Source: Nitrospiria bacterium
GTDB taxonomy: Bacteria; Nitrospirota; CAKKRA01; 9FT-COMBO-42-15
Assembly: GCA_919902475.1 (NCBI GenBank)
Contig: CAKKRA010000065.1
Span: forward strand, 1-8,392
Direction: 5' to 3'
Length of the DNA stretch: 8,392 bases
Shown here piece after piece: positions 6,320-8,392 of this stretch. The notes beneath the pieces are model-generated. The model saw nothing but the letters and a program-made list of their open reading frames with translations, was not told the origin of the DNA and made no database searches. The translations under genes were made by a program, and so were the position numbers. Position 1 is the stretch's first letter. Every line of letters starts with the position of its first letter.

Positions 6320-6739
6320 TCAGCCTGTGATGCTTACTATTGCAATAGAGAGTTCGCCTTTCGCTATTATCCTATCCCCAGCCCGTGCTTTGCCCGTAAA
6401 TCTAAATAGATTACCAAATTTTTGTATTAACTCAATGTCAAAAAAAAGCCTGTCGCCAATATGAATCTCTTCTAAAAAAGAAAAATCCTTCACCTCAATC
6501 AGATAACCAGCATAATCCCCTGCCCTATGCTGATTATTATAGGAGAGTGTAATGCCTGCAACCTGTGCCATAGCTTCAATAATCAGCGAAGGAGACAGTA
6601 AGAGAATATCCTCATTAGAAGTAATGCCTTTCAAACCTGTTGCCTTTTTTCCAGGCACCAGATTTACAATATTATCTATAAATAAAAAGGGATAACGGTG
6701 GGGGAGGATATTATATATCTCCTCCAGACCCACTTTCAT
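6320..6739 (-). CDS. FabZ-like hotdog protein (3-hydroxyacyl-ACP dehydratase-like) without the GHFPG motif
   Basis: The 139-residue single-hotdog protein has the FabZ-type N terminus ILPHRYPFLFID (11-22), the helix IIEAMAQVAG (53-62) with the catalytic-type E55, and the C-terminal strands (FSFLEEIHIGDRLFF 86-100; FRFTGKARAGDRIIAKGEL 112-130). The normal FFQGHFPGxPxMPG segment, which holds FabZ's active-site His (H54 in E. coli), is missing and replaced by DILLLSPS (44-51). It resembles ApeP-type members of the superfamily in this respect, so dehydratase activity is uncertain. The frame extends upstream to 6874, but that part overlaps the carrier-protein gene. The start is taken at 6739 (AGGGA just upstream); ATG at 6754, giving 144 residues, is the alternative. 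It sits between acpP-like and trmH-like genes on the same transcript. Confidence 0.85.
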   Translation of the reverse strand: MKVGLEEIYNILPHRYPFLFIDNIVNLVPGKKATGLKGITSNEDILLLSPSLIIEAMAQVAGITLSYNNQHRAGDYAGYLIEVKDFSFLEEIHIGDRLFFDIELIQKFGNLFRFTGKARAGDRIIAKGELSIAIVSITG

Positions 6740-6764
6740 TATCCCTGCATCCATAAATAAGCTT

Positions 6765-7034
6765 TTAAGCCTGACCTTTCGTTTTATTAATATATGCGAC
6801 AAGGGCATTAACAGAGGCAAATGCCTCCCTGCCCACATCCTCATCAGGAATTGATATGCCGAATTCCTGTTCAAGGCCTACTACTAATTCAAGGGCATCA
6901 ATGGAATCTAATCCAAGTCCTTCTCCAAATAAAGGCGCATCATCTTTGATAGTTTTAGGATCAATAGTTAATTTCAGTCTTCGTATAATAAGGTCTTTGA
7001 CCTTATCATTTAAACTCTGTGCCACTCCTTCCAA
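6765..7034 (-). CDS. Acyl carrier protein
   Basis: The 89-residue acidic protein is a four-helix carrier with the phosphopantetheine attachment motif GLDSIDALELV (41-51; Ser44) and a second conserved stretch, FGISIPDED. Housekeeping AcpP usually reads ADSLDTVEL; the DSIDALEL form is frequent in carriers dedicated to specialised acyl pathways. The start codon appears to be TTG at 7034, preceded by AAAGGGGG (7043-7050) about nine bases away. A GTG three codons later would sit directly against GGAAGGA, too close to use. The gene begins 22 bases after fabG ends. It probably carries the acyl intermediates handled by the FabG, FabD-like and FabZ-like neighbours. Confidence 0.92.
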   Translation of the reverse strand: MEGVAQSLNDKVKDLIIRRLKLTIDPKTIKDDAPLFGEGLGLDSIDALELVVGLEQEFGISIPDEDVGREAFASVNALVAYINKTKGQA

Positions 7035-7056
7035 TAAAGGTTTCCCCCTTTCCTGC

Positions 7057-7800
7057 TTAAATCGTTATCCCGCCATCTACACTAATTACCTGGCCTGTTA
7101 TATATGACGCCTCGTCTGAGGCAAGAAATATTACCACATCAGCAACCTCTTCAGGCTTGCCGAATCTGCTCAAAGGAATCATACCTAACAGTTCATCATG
7201 AATCTTTTGCGGGATTGTTTTTATCATCTCTGTTTCTATTACACCAGGCGATACAGCATTTACATTTATTTTAAAATTTGCGAGCTCCCTTGCAAGCGAC
7301 TTTGTGAAGCTAATAATCCCTCCCTTTGATGCAGAGTAATTTGTCTGTCCTGCCCGGCCTGTTATAGCGCTGGGAGAAACAATATTTATTATCTTACCGC
7401 CCTTCTGTGCAATCATCTGCCGAACTACAGCCCTGCAGCAGTTAAAAACACCCTTTAGGTTAGTTGCAATTACCCTGTCCCAGTCCTCCTCCTTCATAAG
7501 CATAAGGTATCCATCTTTTATTACCCCTGCGTTATTTATAAGGATGTCTATTCTACCATAAACCTTCATGGTTTGGTCAAGCATTTCTTTTGTTGCTGTT
7601 GAAGAAGCCACATCAGCCTTTATTGCAATAGCCTCTCCTCCTGTTTTTTTAATCTCATCTGCCACAGCCTCTGCTGCGCTGCCGTCACTGCTGTAATTTA
7701 TCACAATCTTAGCCCCTGCCTTTGCAAAATCAAGGCAAATAGCACGGCCAATGCCCTTTGAACCGCCTGTAACCAATGCAACCTTATCTTTTAATATCAT
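7057..7800 (-). CDS. fabG: 3-oxoacyl-ACP reductase (FabG, SDR family)
   Basis: The 247-residue classical short-chain dehydrogenase reduces 3-oxoacyl-ACP to 3-hydroxyacyl-ACP with NADPH. It has the Rossmann motif TGGSKGIGRA (11-20), D63 for adenine contact, NNAG (89-92), and the catalytic tetrad N114, S142, Y155 and K159 (YSASK). The C terminus, YITGQVISVDGGITI, is typical of FabG. The length equals the family's. The ATG overlaps the end of the fabD-like gene by 17 bases, and AGAGGA inside that gene provides the ribosome site. No active-site residue is altered, unlike in its FabD-like and FabZ-like neighbours. Confidence 0.95.
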   Translation of the reverse strand: MILKDKVALVTGGSKGIGRAICLDFAKAGAKIVINYSSDGSAAEAVADEIKKTGGEAIAIKADVASSTATKEMLDQTMKVYGRIDILINNAGVIKDGYLMLMKEEDWDRVIATNLKGVFNCCRAVVRQMIAQKGGKIINIVSPSAITGRAGQTNYSASKGGIISFTKSLARELANFKINVNAVSPGVIETEMIKTIPQKIHDELLGMIPLSRFGKPEEVADVVIFLASDEASYITGQVISVDGGITI

Positions 7801-8392
7801 TTAAAATATCCTCTGTTGCCATTACTTTTACTTTTCTGTCTATCCACTGTATCATTCTATATAATGCCCTTTCAGGCCCAACCTCTATAAAGGTGTCAAT
7901 GCCATTATTAATCATCATCTGAATTGTATCTTTCCACATTACAGGATTATACAACTGCTCAGCAAGCAGCCTCCTTATTTCATCCTTATCCTTTGTAATC
8001 TGACCATTCATATAGGAAACAACCGGAACCTCTGAATCCTTAATATCTACTGTCTTAAGATATTCATAAAACATATCCCCTGCCCTCTTCATTAACGGCG
8101 TATGAAATGGAAGACCAACATTAAGGGGGATAGTATGCAAGGCGCCCTTCTCTTGTGCAAGCCTTTCAGCAGCCCTTAAACCGCCCTCTATTCCTGATAC
8201 AATTACCTGCCTCGCAGCATTTATATTGCTTATCCAGACATCGCCTTCTTTTTTTGCTTCATTACAGATTGCCTCAACATCATCAATAAGAAGCCCTATT
8301 ATTGCAATCATCCCGCCTTTTCTGCTGCCAATCTCCTCCTCCATCAATTTCGCAGCCATTTTTACTATTGAAAGACCAGTTGCAAAATCCAT
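7784..8392 (-). CDS. FabD-like ACP acyltransferase, C-terminal part (5' end outside window)
   Basis: The frame runs off the window edge. The 202 visible residues correspond to FabD from about residue 105, so the ATG at the very edge is internal and the GHSLG serine motif lies outside. Visible features are the ferredoxin-like subdomain, NINAARQVIVSG (57-68), the catalytic His in PFHTPLM (H97, E. coli H201), and Q146 in EQLYNPV (E. coli Q250). In the segment matching E. coli FADAVRLVEMRGKFM the fragment reads FATGLSIVKMAAKLM: the Arg that binds the malonyl carboxylate (E. coli R117) is Ala13. GPG near the C terminus is GPE (172-174). The family is secure, but malonyl-CoA as substrate is doubtful. 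It overlaps fabG by 17 bases. Confidence 0.88.
   Translation of the reverse strand: MDFATGLSIVKMAAKLMEEEIGSRKGGMIAIIGLLIDDVEAICNEAKKEGDVWISNINAARQVIVSGIEGGLRAAERLAQEKGALHTIPLNVGLPFHTPLMKRAGDMFYEYLKTVDIKDSEVPVVSYMNGQITKDKDEIRRLLAEQLYNPVMWKDTIQMMINNGIDTFIEVGPERALYRMIQWIDRKVKVMATEDILNDIKR

Noticed and set aside
6740..6874. 45-codon N-terminal extension of the FabZ-like gene
   Set aside because: Most of it overlaps the carrier-protein gene, and the residues have no counterpart in hotdog dehydratases.
6856..7107. Plus-strand frame of 83 codons opposite the carrier protein and fabG
   Set aside because: It is a low-complexity Ser/Asn/Pro-rich shadow of conserved coding sequence on the other strand.

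Overview
The window is a dense, AT-rich stretch of bacterial chromosome with ten protein genes plus one very small one. Seven of the eleven lie close together with short gaps or overlaps on their strand. The gene set (GH57 glucanotransferase, GT5 glycogen synthase, sigma-54 promoter, a bS22/COX24-type mini protein, discrete type II fatty-acid-synthase proteins) suggests a Gram-negative, probably anaerobic or uncultured lineage such as Nitrospirota or Desulfobacterota. That placement is a guess from gene content; there is no marker gene for a firm assignment.

Left part, + strand (1-3633): a glycogen/alpha-glucan block. It holds the C-terminal part of a GH57 4-alpha-glucanotransferase/alpha-amylase-like protein (cut by the window edge), a GalT-family nucleotidylyltransferase, and glycogen synthase GlgA, the last two overlapping by ATGA. 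The nucleotidyl-sugar enzyme sits directly beside the enzyme that uses nucleotide-glucose, so it may be an ADP-glucose or UDP-glucose phosphorylase/transferase rather than a Leloir-pathway enzyme.

Centre, + strand (3634-4697): a 292-base intergenic region carries a near-perfect sigma-54 (-24/-12) promoter and a 17-bp dyad. It drives a two-gene unit: a stand-alone CheY-like receiver and a 124-residue protein that reads as a degenerate RNase H type 1 fold lacking three of the four catalytic acids. This pairing is the most unusual regulatory feature of the window.

Convergent gap (4698-4906): a GC-rich, roughly 100-base element can fold into a three-way-junction (cloverleaf) structure in otherwise AT-rich DNA. 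A weak hairpin lies between it and the next gene.

Right part, - strand (4907-8392, read right to left): a FabD-like acyltransferase (cut by the window edge), FabG reductase, acyl carrier protein, a FabZ-like hotdog protein, a TrmH/SpoU RNA methyltransferase with a one-base frameshift near its 3' end, a YjbQ/UPF0047 protein, and a 33-residue basic protein of the bS22/COX24 type behind a perfect Shine-Dalgarno sequence. The lipid genes look non-canonical: the acyltransferase has Ala where malonyl transferases have the carboxylate-binding Arg, and the hotdog protein lacks the GHFPG segment that carries FabZ's catalytic His. Together with a DSIDALEL-type carrier protein, this suggests a specialised acyl pathway rather than housekeeping fatty acid synthesis. 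No ketosynthase is in the window; it should be sought beyond position 8392.
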